A DNA stretch of 64,000 bases, from assembly GCA_023846275.1 (NCBI GenBank), contig CM043871.1, positions 27,744,569-27,808,568 on the forward strand, read 5' to 3'. Both the position numbers and the translations under genes were made by a program. Shown here one piece after another: positions 12,374 through 25,111 of the stretch. The number at the start of each line of letters is the position of its first letter. Position 1 is the stretch's first letter. The notes under the pieces are model-generated. The model was not told the origin of the DNA. It was given only the letters and a program-made list of their open reading frames with translations, and searched no databases. The stretch is from Vanilla planifolia (taxonomy: Eukaryota > Streptophyta > Magnoliopsida > Asparagales > Orchidaceae).

Positions 12374-15345
12374 TATCTAGAGATAAAAAATAAAAGTCCA
12401 AAATGATCCATTGTAAGAATAAAACTTTTAGATGACAAACAATTGAAGTCAATCATAAACTATCATAATTACATGAGATTAAAATGACTAAGTTCATTCT
12501 TCATACTAGTATTTTCATCTTTTGATAAGGTAATTTAAGCATATATAATATATATATTATTCTTTCTATTAAAGTTTATTAATCCATTTTGATTCTAGCT
12601 TCTAAAAAAAACTATCTTCAAAATGTTAACTAAAATATCATTTTTGCATTTGATTTTTGAAGTGCACTAGCAAATATATTTAAAAGTTCTCCTACCAATC
12701 CCTCTCCCTCAAGTACTCTCGTTTTCTCATCCTTGATGAAAAACTCTCAACACTTCGTCCTATTGCCTCTTGTCTATGGCTCACTGCCACACCACCTCAA
12801 TTAGCGTTTCTAGCCATGGTCCTCTCTCTCTCTTGAGCTCAAGATAGCCCCCAGTCACTCATTCACCTCATCATTGCACTGCGTTCTTCCTCTAAGATTC
12901 TATTTGTCCTTTATCTTTTTTTGATTATAGCAATAATTGATCCTTCTTCTATCCTCTTTTCCCAACACTATCAATATCAATTCTCCTTGTTTACAAACAA
13001 CGTGCAATAAGTCTGATAGCCCTCGTCCTCACATGGTTTCAATGACCTCCATGAATATTATAATCCCTTGATAGTAATAGTTGTGATGGACTCCAGTGGA
13101 TGGATCCAACTAAAAGTGAGCTTTTGGTAGTTATGCCTACACAACATTATTGCAACATTATGTTTCTCAACTTTTAATAATGTTGGTGACCATTATGAAA
13201 TCTAAATTGTCATTTTAGAATAGGTATCTCTTGTTGATTATTATTGTACACATGATACTAAGCACTCTCTCACTAGCTCATAGCCTCATGAATAGAGATT
13301 GTCAACTACTGTGAAAGAATAGCTTAGATGGTTAACGAAATTCGCCATTGACAGCTAGCATTTCCCCATTGTTGTTCCTTGAGATGTGCTTGGAATCCCC
13401 AATCTACTATTCCTAAGGGCTATGCATGGTGAAATTTTCAAAGTGAAAAATAGAAAGAGATGATGTATAATTACATTGATTTTGAACAAAAAACTCCTTA
13501 TGACTTTCACGCAATTCCATAAGCTCTACAACTCCACTTATTGTATCATTATTACTTGAATTACTCTAGCTTCCACATAAATTAATGATCTTCATATGTT
13601 AGGACATTTTTTGCAACAACTATCATGAAAAAAATGACAAATTCCTTTTAATTGCAGATAAAGGTATGCAAAATTTCATATGAGTAGTTTATTGTGTCCA
13701 AAGACTCATAGAACTCACAAGATTTCATATTTGTAGACAAATTTACATAAATGCTAACTACTTAAGAAAGTCAAAAAGAAAAATTGTTGATATTCTTATA
13801 GTTGTGCTCTGCATCTAATAGTTAATTGTTCATCAATTAAAGATGTAGATTTGTGATTTCAAATCAATTAGATTTCTTTTTAGAATATACATAATTTAGG
13901 CCTTGGTTAAACACATGATAATAAACAAAAAATACTTCTATGCACTAAAGCTTGTGATAATAAAATTTCACTTCAACAAAAACTTAACTTCGACATGATA
14001 ATAATTTGTAAAGGATCACATGATGATAATTTGTCGAATTTGATTACCAAATCATTTAAATTAACAATCAACATGTGTGAGACATCTTCCACAACTAATG
14101 CTTCAAATGCTAGAAAGCCCAGAAGTTAAAATTAATTTACAATTACTTGCCTAATCTACTAAATAATAATGCAACAATGCAAATCACCCATACTTGACAG
14201 TTAGAAGGGAACACTAGTCAAGACAAACAAGTAGTCATAATCAAAACAACAATGAGAGTCCACTTAGAGGAGATCAAGGTGCTTGATGTTGGATTCTTGG
14301 ATGGTTATCATGTGAATAGTACTGTGAGCAATGACAAACTTGCCAATAAGCTTCCTCTAAGTTTGCCAACCAAGATAAGGTTGGCTTTGGGTTGGGCTTT
14401 TGTGCTTAAATCTTATAGATATATTATCATCAATGGTAGTTAAACTTCAGAACAGTATTAAGTATTAGTCTTTCGGAAATAGAACATTGAATTGACTTGT
14501 AAGCCTAAAAGAAGGTATGTGCAGTTGGAATGAAAGCCACATTGATTTACTCTCCAATCATTCATCTTTTGCTCTCTCACTTCCATCTCTATTATCTCAA
14601 GCAAACATACTACAACACTTCATCAATAGCCCAGCAAGAAGACCTCAAACAACGTAGAAGCCCAAACCAGCAATTTCTATTTGTTTCTATTGCTATACAG
14701 TGAAGAAAATGAAGGATCTGAAAGAAAAGTTGAAGGAAGACGACGAGAATTAAGTAGCAACTTAAAGGAGAAAATTTTAGCTAAATGAGAAGTGGAAGTA
14801 TTTCCAAACTGAACTAGTTTATTCGATAGTTTAGTCTAGGATGGCGTTTGGAAATTTGAACTAGCAAAAGCCTAATTTTTAGCATCAATAGGGCTGTATG
14901 TGGCATTTCAACTAAAAAAGAAATGTTTGGTAAGCTTTCCATCAATGTCCAGATGTCCAAGGTGCATTAATTGCAGAAAGCAAAATTTATCGATTTATTC
15001 AAGCCACAATCCACAGGTTAAAAAGCCATTAGTCAGGAAAAGAAAGCAAACAAATCAAAACACAACAAGAAATAAACTTTGCCCCATATTTATGCAAAGG
15101 TCCAACTGCAACATAGAGGTGTGCAGCATAATATCAACCAGATTAGATCAATCAACGTTCACCATTGAGAATGAATTGACAACTTTTCAGCAATTTCATC
15201 ATGGAAAGTAGTGTTCAAGTCGCAGCATTAAAAGCAATGTCAAACATAGGCAAATGAACTTACCATACCAAAAAAAAATCTTATGCAAATAACATAACGT
15301 CTTTTTATTTTAACAATAGATGTCCATTCTGTACTTCATGCTGGC
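9021..15345. other. Gene-poor AT-rich region
   Basis: No coding exon could be supported over about 6.3 kb. A short island of more balanced composition at 9180-9400 has interrupted frames in all readings and may be a transposon remnant. (TA)10 lies at 9541-9560. A pyrimidine-rich patch spans 12690-12990. A 63-codon frame at 14252-14443 has no recognised family. The 10.8-15.2 kb part is slightly less AT-rich and could carry untranslated or intronic sequence of the minus-strand gene at 15.4 kb, but I see no exon there. Confidence 0.5.
12329..12369. repeat. (TA)n microsatellite
   Basis: AT/TA dinucleotide run with one ATGT interruption near its start. Short frames across it are artefacts of the repeat. 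Confidence 0.95.
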
Positions 15346-15442
15346 TTAGCTAAGAAATTCAAGAGCCAACAACTCAGCAGTGGTAAAGTTATACTGAAAT
15401 AAACAAAATTCTAAAAGAACATTGCTCACTAAACTTGTATGG

Positions 15443-15886
15443 TTATGTCTTAGCCCCTTTGAAATGATGAGCCCAATCGGTGGAGAAATCAGACAAACCG
15501 AGATCAGATTCGAGAGTGCCTCCCGGCAGGCACTCGATCTGCGAAAAAAACCTGCCACCCGTCGCCGCATCTCTAGCTATCTCATCAAACACCTCATCAA
15601 CAACCTCAACCGAACCGCAACGCTTCGACCTCCACCGACGTCCATGCCGCTTCATCCCCCTCCTCAGACGCTTCTTCATCCGTTTCGAAGGCGATGAAAC
15701 ACATCCGCCGTCCTTTTCGGATGAGACAGAGATATCTGCCTCCCCAGTTCCCCTGCCTCGCTCAACCGAGAGAGCGAACTCAAGCAGCTCCGCGAGCGCC
15801 TTACGGTGCAGAAAGTAGGAAGATACAGCAGCAAGGGAAGCGCCGGCGAGTGCCGCCATAGCCATGTGCAGGGCGTAGGAATCCAT
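15443..15886 (-). CDS. Short protein with AMP deaminase-like N-terminus (no deaminase domain)
   Basis: The 147-residue reading starts at ATG 15886-15884. The frame is open upstream to 16024, but the family-like start is MDSYALH. Residues 1-45 (MDSYALHMAMAALAGAS, then SYFLHRK and LLEFALSVER) match the membrane-anchoring N-terminus of plant AMP deaminase (FAC1/AMPD), where a single hydrophobic helix precedes a cytosolic region. After it comes a very basic stretch (KRMKKRLRRGMKRHGRRWRS, about residues 69-88) and an acidic/hydrophobic tail ending FSTDWAHHFKGAKT. The usual Pro-rich IPPGLP motif and the metal-binding deaminase domain are absent, and no continuation exons were found at 10-15.4 kb. 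It may be a truncated paralog, a retained first exon of a broken gene, or a small membrane protein in its own right. Whether it is expressed is unknown. Confidence 0.55.
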   Translation of the reverse strand: MDSYALHMAMAALAGASLAAVSSYFLHRKALAELLEFALSVERGRGTGEADISVSSEKDGGCVSSPSKRMKKRLRRGMKRHGRRWRSKRCGSVEVVDEVFDEIARDAATGGRFFSQIECLPGGTLESDLGLSDFSTDWAHHFKGAKT

Positions 15887-17661
15887 CGCCTTAAGCGAAG
15901 GAGAAACAGAGAAATGGAGAACGGCTTCGGTTGTTACTTGGGAATTTAGGGAAGCAGGGAATTTGGCAATGGCGAATTTATTTGGAGCAGGGAAGAGAAC
16001 ATTCGTAAGAATATTTCTCTTCAATCCACCATTCAGCTAATAATGACGAAGTTACCATCGGAAAGCACCCGATTTCCGGGAACAGTGCAGCTTTCTCTTC
16101 GTCTTCGTTGCTGCTTCCAGCCGAAGCAAAGAATCTCCCCCGTAATTTGTAAATATATTATCTAACAATTCAAATTTCACAATTTATGAATTAATTGGAT
16201 AAGAAAAAAAAAAATAGACGACGATCTGAATAACGCTTCCATATTCGAAATTAAATAATATTAAATAAAAAATTTTAATCAAAATACATTGTTATCTAAA
16301 TAATTACTCTATTGAGATATTTAAAAAACATAATGTCAAACCTAACAACCAAGCATGGGCCATGGGCCAACTTGTCAAAGATTTTGACCAATTTAAATGT
16401 GTGTGCATGACCTTTGACCCAAGTAAAGCCAATCCTTAAGTCCAATTGTTGGTTTGTGTTAACCCAAGATCAAGATAAAGCAACTACGTGCAAAAAGAAA
16501 TTAATCAACAGATGTATAACCACATGAGCAAATGAGCTATGCTAATAAGCCTTCACACTCAATCATTAATGATATAATGTCTTATTATGGTTCAAAGGAA
16601 GAATGATAAAAAGAATTTCAATTAAAGCTTTTTGAAGAGAGTTTTAGTCAGGACGTATGTTAGAAGTAGTCCTATGATGAAAAAAATATTGTTATAATCC
16701 AATCAACACTAAAATGATTTGTTCATGGTCATGTTAATATAAAAAGGATTAAACTTTTCATTTTTAGGATTTAAAAGGAGCAATCAGTTTTGAAGAAAAT
16801 ATATACAATAAATTATGAAAAGAAAATCCTTAATTGTAATCTTCAATATAGATAGATTGTACAGACGATGGAGTCATGAATTGGATGAAAAATACTAAAA
16901 GAAATTAGAAAAATAGAAATTAATGAATTTAATGAAAAATAAGTAGAAAAACAAATAGATAAAATCTATAACTTATATAGCATTTGGTATCATATGAAAA
17001 CCTTCACTCTATTAGTTAGAATTGACTTATAAGTACAAACAAAACAACTATAATAAAAGAAGATGAATAAGAAAAAAATGAACAACTAATGAATAAAAAT
17101 AGTTAGAGCAACACTCCCTCGCACACAAAATGTTGAAGTATAGTAACTTCATACGATAAACGGGGCAATTTAGAGCTTATGAGATAAAACTAGTGTTAAA
17201 ATAGACATTAAAAAGACAAATAAATCATGTACATAAAGTAAATCAATATTAATTTGATACAATTTTTATTATTACTTTTGCAAAATCCTTAGAATTCAAA
17301 AAATTGTTAATACCAAAGTTTAAAGTTGAATAATTATCTTATTAAAAAAAACAAAAGATAAATTTGCACATGAATATGAATTGTCAATGATTCGATATTA
17401 CATTTACCTAATTTCAACATAAAATTAGTTCAAAGATGTTGGATTTGAACTCAATTGAATAAATACTTTGGATACGAAGAATACAACTTGAAATAGTTTC
17501 AAGTTAAGCTTTATTTAGTGTCATCAAATTGAGCAAAAAATAATCTAATTTTCAAACTTTTAGTGATTGTTTGATCATAAAAAAGGTTTGCAAATTTGTT
17601 CATATTAAATATATTAACATATTATATCATATTATTATACATTTATTAAGTTATATATAAC

Positions 17662-17683
17662 ATATATATATATATATATATAT
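17662..17683. repeat. (TA)n microsatellite
   Basis: Uninterrupted TA dinucleotides of about 22 bases. Confidence 0.9.
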
Positions 17684-17749
17684 TAAAAAAAAAATAGAAT
17701 TCATCTTGAAAAGTCTTTTAACCATAACTAGCTAACATAGGTGTTATTG

Positions 17750-18165
17750 ATTGAAGTCAACTAAAACCTGTTGAAGTTGGCCGATTTCGGCTCTACAGCA
17801 GACGCTGTGGATGATTTAATAAATTTTAATATGTTTGAGATTGAAAAAAATTATATTAACAAACAGTTGCCTAACATAATAAAAGAGATATTAAAAAAAC
17901 AAAAAGTTATATTTTTTAGATGAAAAAATAGAAATTATGAAGCTGTTCGATGAACTTTTGTGCCTGGAGAAAAATATATATTTGATATATGCTTATTATT
18001 TTATTAAATATAAAAACATCCAATTGTTTCTTATTTTTTGAATGATAAAACTATAGAAATTCAGCTATATTTGTTTTAAAAAATAAATATTGCCAGCACT
18101 TCAGCATCTGTTCTGGCTTTTCAAACGCTCTCTCAAACAGATTCAAAAAGTAGTGCTGTTATCCA
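17750..18165. mobile_element. Possible MITE-like remnant
   Basis: Two less AT-rich ends, one near 17765-17815 (GTTGGCCGATTTCGGC..CAGCAGACGCTG) and one near 18090-18165 (CCAGCACTTCAGCATCTG..AAAGTAGTGCTG), flank an AT-rich core. The right end resembles the block at 6085-6150 in reverse orientation. Terminal repeats and a target duplication were not proved. Confidence 0.2.
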
Positions 18166-18761
18166 TGGAGGGGGCGCTGCAGGTGTAAAGCTTACAAAAG
18201 TCGTAGACGCCAAAACTTAGAAGGGCTTAGTGGAGAGCAGTACTTGGCCGGTTGACCCGGGAAAGGCAAAGGCCAACCCAGGTGGACCGGCTACTTAAGC
18301 ATAACCGGGTTGATCGTATTTCGTGGTACAACGTGAAGTCATGACGTAATTAAAGCAAAACAGCTGCTTAGTGTTGTAATTAAGTATATTAATCAATCAA
18401 ATGCAAGGAGCACTTGAGTGACAGAATCACGCCAGAAAAAGTATTTTGTTTTTTAATAATTAAAATTTCATTTTTTTTTTCTAAATTAGGGAACCTTTTT
18501 AGCTTGATAAACACCTGATAACGCTTTTTCTAAAATACACAGAAGATTGCGTTAATTCGGATCGGCGGACCATTATTCCTTCAATCTGCCATGTCACCTT
18601 ATCAATTAAATATTTTATGATCTAAAATGTGCTTCAACAATATTGACGGAAAATTTAGAATATTATCATTTATTCAACCCAATGCGTACGCGAACCGAAC
18701 CGCGTCACGGTTTTGGCTCGGTTCAGCCTTGGTTTTTTCAGTGATTACTACGTTACGCTAG

Positions 18762-19235
18762 TTAAATCATCTCGTCAGTACCCTGGAACGGCGGCGGATG
18801 TGGCGGCGATGTCTCCTTGTTACCTCCACGGACGATGTTCGCCCGGCAGAGCGGGCAGTTCGATTGCTTTTTCAGCCACTCCTCGATGCACTCCGGGTGA
18901 AACCAGTGCCCACAAACCGGCAGCGGCCGCTCCTTTTCCCCATCCACCACCACCCCCAAACATATCGAGCATACTGCCGCCTCCCCTCTGTGCGCTCTCA
19001 CCGGAAGCTTCCTCACGGCCTCCACATCCATCCCTTGCTCAACTCCTTCGGTTGTCGAGTCGGCGGAGCCGCCCCGGCGGCATGCTCGCCGGAGGCAGAA
19101 GCAGAGGAGGGGGACGCAGAGGAGAGCGGCCAAGACGGGCAGGAGAAAGAGGAGTTCGTGGCCTTTCACTCGGAAGTTCCTGTCCTCAAGCTCGTCGTAG
19201 TGCCAATGAAAGAGACGGGAATCCTGCAACGACAT
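18762..19235 (-). CDS. Membrane RING-H2 finger protein (ATL-like E3 ubiquitin ligase)
   Basis: Intronless 157-residue protein. A short N-terminal segment is followed by a strongly hydrophobic helix at about residues 28-48 (LLFLLPVLAALLCVPLLC) and a basic stop-transfer patch (RRACRR). GMDVEAVRKLPV (68-79) resembles the GLD motif that precedes the RING in ATL proteins. The RING-H2 finger covers 89-130: Cys89, Cys92, Cys108, His110, His113, Cys116, Cys127 and Cys130, with Trp120 three residues after Glu117-Glu118 in the E2-contact region. The ATL family transfers ubiquitin from E2 to membrane or cytosolic targets and is commonly induced by stress or elicitors; its substrate here cannot be read from sequence. 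The exon is much more GC-rich than the surroundings. Long frames on the opposite strand are shadows. Confidence 0.92.
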   Translation of the reverse strand: MSLQDSRLFHWHYDELEDRNFRVKGHELLFLLPVLAALLCVPLLCFCLRRACRRGGSADSTTEGVEQGMDVEAVRKLPVRAHRGEAAVCSICLGVVVDGEKERPLPVCGHWFHPECIEEWLKKQSNCPLCRANIVRGGNKETSPPHPPPFQGTDEMI

Positions 19236-21057
19236 GCCGCGCGGCGGATGTGTATTTGTGGCGGAGGTTTGGGGCTGCTTATTTGAAGCAACAGAAGGAG
19301 CGAAGTGGGAGGAGAAAAAGGCCGCAGCTTTAGCTTTTCGGGGTCATGACGAAAGGCCGCAGCTTTGCTTTCGGTTTGTTTAGTGGAGAGGTTGGCTTCT
19401 CTGTGGACCATGCTCTATTTGAAGGGGTTGAAATCAAGGTGAGATGAGCAGTAAGTGGAAGGTAATCAATATTGATTGAAGACCCAAAAAGACCAACAAA
19501 AACGAGAGTTGAGGATAAGAAGAATTGAGGTGTTTTTAATTAGTTATTGAATAGGAAAGTGCTTTTTTATATACTTTTTTTGGCAAAACATGTTTATCCT
19601 ATATAAGTTATTATTAAAAAAATATAAGAGCATTATTAGAAAACGATTTAGAGAATATTGTCAAAGATCTTATGAAAAATTATGAAATATGATATGATAC
19701 CCAAAAAAGGTATGTTAAATAGCAAATAAATGATTGCACTTTACTATATTATTATTTCTATGCATAATTGCAAAATCAAATACATGAAAAACTTTTTTAT
19801 GTTCTTTTAATGATAAATTATGTGATCAACGTTCATAGTAAATTTCAAGAATTGATAGAACATTTCTGTCATGACTATTGTGATTAATGATAATTTTATG
19901 CATAGAATTTGATAAAAATTATTTATTTTATTGCATATGTTTATTTTTAACATTTTTAATGTCATGATTAAAAACTATTAATATGTATAACTTTGAGAAC
20001 ATAATTGATAAATTATTTTGTATAGTAAGCATTGATAATTAATATTATTAACAAATTATATCATACATCAAATATTAACTCTTCATTTTTTAACATATAA
20101 ATTGTAGTATCATATAAAATAAAGATGTTAACAACTTTTGGAGCTTTTTCGATATGATCAATTACAATATGCAAAGTCTAAAAAAGAGTGAGTTTAAAAT
20201 GTAAATGAAACTAAAATAAACTCACATTTAAAGAAAAAAATATAAAAAGAACAAGCAATAAGTAATTATGTAATATATCATATATTGAATAAATTTGAAA
20301 TTATAAAAGTATTCATGCTTAGAATATATCTTTTATTTCTCTTATTATTTTATGAGAAACATATAGAACATTTGCGGCAACCCCTAACTAATCTTTCTCG
20401 TATTTTGGTATCATGACTCTTAATTCTTTTACTTTTTATTCTCATTATTTTGAAAACATGAAAATTTATCTTTAGTTTTAAGAAAATTTTTTGAAAGCAA
20501 ATTTATAAAGACATATTTTTAATAAAACTTTTTAAAAACTTTGTAGAATCAGATTTTATAAAAAGTTATAATTCAATCACCTTTTAAATGGTTCACAATG
20601 AAATCACAAATGTTACAGAGAAAACTTTCAAATATTTAAACATCCAAACCTTTAAAATGTCATTTGTTCACACAACACTTAAATCATATGAAGTCCAAAC
20701 TAATATCATGATAAGGGCTCTTTTACATATCCAAAATTCATACATAAAGAACAAATTATCACAACTATTACATAATTAGAAAAACTATACATAAGAATCT
20801 TTTAATTTAAGTTAGCATGATCTAAGTCTCATTTTTCTCTTATAGTCCCATGTAATATCTCATTTTGACACAAAAATATTAGGCTAAAATAAGCATGTGC
20901 CAACCATCATTGATTCAGTGGTAACACACACAAACCTTTAAATGTATATTATGTTTTGACATTTTTTAGCATGCTCTAATTGCTACAAAATTTAGCAAAA
21001 AGTTAGAAACTAAAGATTCCTACAATTCTTTTATTTATTTTTCTTAACTCGGAGTCA

Positions 21058-21330
21058 TTTGATCACAATTCTAAGCCTTGATAAGGTTTATCCAAAATTG
21101 AGGCAACCTCACCCTACTTCAATATGAGAAATTTTAACCAACTTCAATTAGAAATTGAGTGAATTTTTATGAAATTATTTTTAATCTATAGGAAAATAGC
21201 TTTGATGTTCAACACTTCTCAAAATTCTTTCATTTTTGTGATTAAATAAATTTCATAACTCATTGTAAGTTTTCTATCCAACTTTCAAGTTTTTAACAAA
21301 ATTTGTGTGTTTGTGGTGTCATGGCATCCC
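21058..21330 (+). repeat. Diverged dispersed repeat, copy 1
   Basis: Aligns by eye, in the same orientation, with 28013-28296. Shared landmarks in order are TTTGATCA, AAGCC(A/T)TGAT, GAAATTG, a TAATTTTTA..TATA block, ACTTTGAT, and GTGATGCCA/GTCATGGCA near the end. It encodes nothing recognised and is likely an old transposon fragment. Confidence 0.4.
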
Positions 21331-23744
21331 TTGTTACATATGAAGTGCATCCATGATATTTTTATTAATTTTCTCACCTTAATAATGAAGCATACTAGTG
21401 ACATCCTAGTTTCCATAAATTGCTATTAAAGCTCTATTTGTGTTATTCCTTAATGACACTTGGTATTCTTGTTCATACTTTCAATTATTTGTTTTTTGCA
21501 CTTCTAAAATATCATGAAAGACATAAGACTAAATCTTCTTGTAGAGTTAGAGTTCAAATAAGCTATGTATTCTTTGGCCATTGATTTCAAATAGAATATG
21601 AATATAATATTGATATCTTCACCAATATGACCAAACTTAATCATTGAGTTTCATACTCATCATTACATAATTTTAGAGATTAACATTGGCTATATTGAGT
21701 TAATAAGAAATATATGATGCTTATTTCCTTGTGTATATTTAAATTTTTTATCAAATATTGTACCATTCCAATGAAAATCATACAAATCTTATTAAGACAA
21801 CCTTGGTTTGAAGAATATTTTGTTGCATACAATAATGAAACAAATTATAACATCTCATAATTTTACTCTATAATATTTTGTACATGTTGAAGTTTATCTG
21901 ATATGACCATAATCACTTGTATTTTAAAAAAGTAAAGTTAATTTTTTTAAATATGATGTTTATTAATTAAAATATTATTATATTAATATTATCTTAAAAA
22001 GTGTATTATAGTTTTAAATAAAGTTAAAAACATTATTTTGGTATACTATTAAAAAAACTTTTAATAAGAAATCTAGTGGTATTGAATTTGTAATTTTTTG
22101 ATATCTAGATAATTAATTATGAATTATATATATATATATTTATTTTAAATAATTAGTGGAAAAAATTAGAATTTTGTAATTTAATCATACCACTATAATT
22201 AGGATAAGAGAATTTTGGCTAATAGATAATGAGGTGATCAATAGGGGTCTATGAAAATAGAGAAAGAAACAAGGGTAAGAGATAATGAAGAGAGAAAGAG
22301 AAAAACCCTTGATTTCAAGCAAAAAGAGTAGAAAAGGGAGGGGAAAACATATGAAGAAGTATTGGAATTTGTTGTTAAAGCTTAAAGAAATATAAAAATC
22401 AAATAAAAAGAGAAAAAGTGCTAGAAAGATATTGGAAAAAAGAAAAAAACTAAAAGAAAAAAAAGCAAATATAAAGATTTAAGATAATTTTTTTTTGAAT
22501 TCAATCCATTTTTTTTAAAATGTTTATGGCATTGGTTAATTGTAAGAGTTGGGAATGTTGTATGAGTGATTTGGAAAGATTTAGAAGTGATTTGGATTTG
22601 AATTGAGTGAAATAAGAGGGAGTATTCTCGTATGTATTGGTTACTACACTTTGGACTAAATGTATAATATGTTTAGGTTGAGTTAATTTAATAGGCTGTT
22701 CTACTATAGTTGAATGCACATTACATTAGTTTTAACATATGATACATTGTTTAGAAGCTGTAAAGGTAGATGCAGGTCCTTTCTTTTGGTGAAGCACTCA
22801 AGATAAATTGAATGTACTATATGGTGAGTTTAAAGTGTGGTATATAGGTAAAGCAAATAAAGAAAATTATATTTTCAAAGAAATTGATGATACTTTGGTA
22901 ACAAAGTACAACACATTAAGTTGATGATAATCAAGATCAAAGAAAAGATTATATTTCTAATATTCAAAATTATGAAAATAATTATATTTATATTTTATTT
23001 ATATTTTTGTAAATTTTACAAAAAAATTAAGATTTATTTTAATTTTTTTAAAAAAATTATAAATCATAAAAGAGAGATATAACAACTCAAAACACACAGA
23101 TGAGTACTGAAATTTAGTAATTATCTTAAAGTTTATAACATCAAGTTGATAAAAATTTGATTATTTCAGAAATTAAAGTGAAGGAATTTGAATTTATAGA
23201 ATATTTATGTGTTTGAAAATATTATAAATTTATAAAAATATTAGTCTAAAAAATAAGAAATTTAATGAGACTAAAAAATATTAATATAAGCTTAATAAAG
23301 TATTCTCAATAAAAAAGGTGAGATGATCATGAAATTAAAAGTCGATGAAAATTTAAAAGAAAATATTAAATAAATAATTTTAATTATTTTAAGTTTAAAA
23401 AGTTTTTTAATACTAACTATGTACAAGAATTTATGAAATTCAACTAATTAGTAGAACTCACTAAGGAGATTTAAAAAATATTTTCCTAAATTTTGAAGAT
23501 TCAAATGCTTAAAAAATATAAGGTATATGCAAGGATGTGAGGAGGTGCAATTTAAAAGGACATGGCTATTTGAGGGAGATGAGAAATTGAGATTGTGAAA
23601 GAGAATTGGTCAAGTATAAGAGAGAGGAAAGCCATGACAAGAAATTTTTTGAAAAAAATTGGAAAAAGATGGTGTGGTTGAACCTTGAAGGAATGTAGAG
23701 GACTTGATTATTGAGGGATTGGAGTAACGAAACTAAGGAATCAA

Positions 23745-23775
23745 AGAGAGAGGGAGAGAGAGAGAGAGAGAGAGA
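23745..23775. repeat. (GA)n microsatellite
   Basis: AG/GA run with one GGG interruption, at the end of a purine-rich stretch. Confidence 0.95.
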
Positions 23776-24929
23776 TCCAAGAAATAAGAGAAAAATTATA
23801 CTCGTACTGTAGCAATACTACAACAACTAGGAAGGAAAAGAAAATTTGCCTTTTGAGACCCATTTAAAGATGAGAGCACTAATTGAAAATTTTAAGATAG
23901 CTAGGCTTATAAGTATATGAATATGCTTGATGTAATATTGTTTGAAGTTTAATGACTATTAAAAAAATCAATATGATTAACTAGTGGTCAAATACTTCTA
24001 TGTTTGTAATGTTATGTTGCAAATGATTGATTTGATATTAGATATGTTTATATATAAGAGTATGCAATTATTATTAATTTTTTTATGTTATCCACATCTT
24101 GCCATATAATAATTCAACTTGTGATAATGATCACAAAGAAAATGAAAAGATATTGACATGAAAAGAGAAAATAAAAGATAAAAGATAATAACATAAGTTA
24201 GTACAAGAGAAAAAAAATTAAAATTATGAAAGAATGAATTACTATCGAAATTGATGACCACCATTTCATAATGATGTGTTAAAGAAATGAGTTAATGAAG
24301 TTATTCATTACGATTGTTTACTCAGAATGATATGTTTTGAAAAATAAGCCCAATTTATTATGAAATTAACCTTTTCCTAAGTCAATTTTAAAATGAGATG
24401 AAAAGATAAAAGAAATAAAATATTTTATAAAAAAAATTTAGTGTTTCTTTTATAATTCTCATTCACATGCTATGTTGTCTTATATTTATAATTGATTTAG
24501 TATATGATTTGACTTAAAGTTATATTATTATACATATACACACACAGAATTTTTACCACAAAGCCAATGATAGTTAGATTAGTTTACTTTTGACTTAATA
24601 CTTTTAGGTCAAGATAAGACCTAGTATAAGACTACTAGAGAGTAATGAGTGTTAGCATCATGAATAATTGATTTAAATCTTATATTTCTATTATTATCAC
24701 TTTCATAGAAATTGTGTCATCCTATTTTATACCTTTTTAATGAATTTGTTTAGTTTACATAATGTATTCTGATAACATGGATTTGTTGGTGATTCGACAT
24801 AGTTGTAATGGCATGGTATTTGAAACAATGATAAAATATTTTGAATTTCTTTCACTGATTTTTTAATAAAACGTTTTATTAGTTGATTTCTTTACTACTT
24901 TGAAATTATTTATAAACTATTATGGGATT

Positions 24930-24988
24930 TTAATTATTTAATACTAATCATATAAGTAACACTTATATGATTAGTATTAAATGATTAA
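24930..24988. repeat. Near-perfect inverted repeat (28-bp arms, 3-base spacer)
   Basis: Left arm 24930-24957 and right arm 24961-24988 are reverse complements with a single mismatch, around a core ATCATATAAGT-aac-ACTTATATGAT. It would extrude as a cruciform or fold as a long hairpin in RNA. It could be a palindromic transposon end or a footprint. Confidence 0.85.
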
Positions 24989-25111
24989 GATAGGAAGATC
25001 AGACCAATCTAATTTGAGGTAGCACAAATATTTGTAAACTAATCGTATTATATAATGATCTTAATTATATAATATGCTAAGAGTAAAATTGAAAAAAGTG
25101 AGCAACTTGTT

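Larger units (their letters stand above)
16030..18700. other. AT-rich spacer with possible transposon remnant
   Basis: The first ~120 bases (16030-16145) are less AT-rich and probably the leader/promoter of the minus-strand gene ending upstream. After that no gene is seen. 18160-18340 is a GC-richer patch lacking a long frame (contains GGCCGGTTGACCCGGG). Confidence 0.5.

Noticed and set aside
14252..14443. 63-codon + frame (MRVHLEEIKVLDVG) as an exon
   Set aside because: The wording looks protein-like but no family is recognised, and no flanking exons or promoter support it.
15422..15818. Plus-strand frames over the AMPD-like ORF
   Set aside because: Low-complexity Arg/Pro/Ser translation opposite a minus-strand frame that has family similarity.
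18713..19411. Long + strand frames (206 and 162 codons) over the RING gene, and the 19166-19411 minus frame
   Set aside because: They are antisense or shifted shadows of a GC-rich exon whose minus-strand frame has a complete RING-H2 finger.
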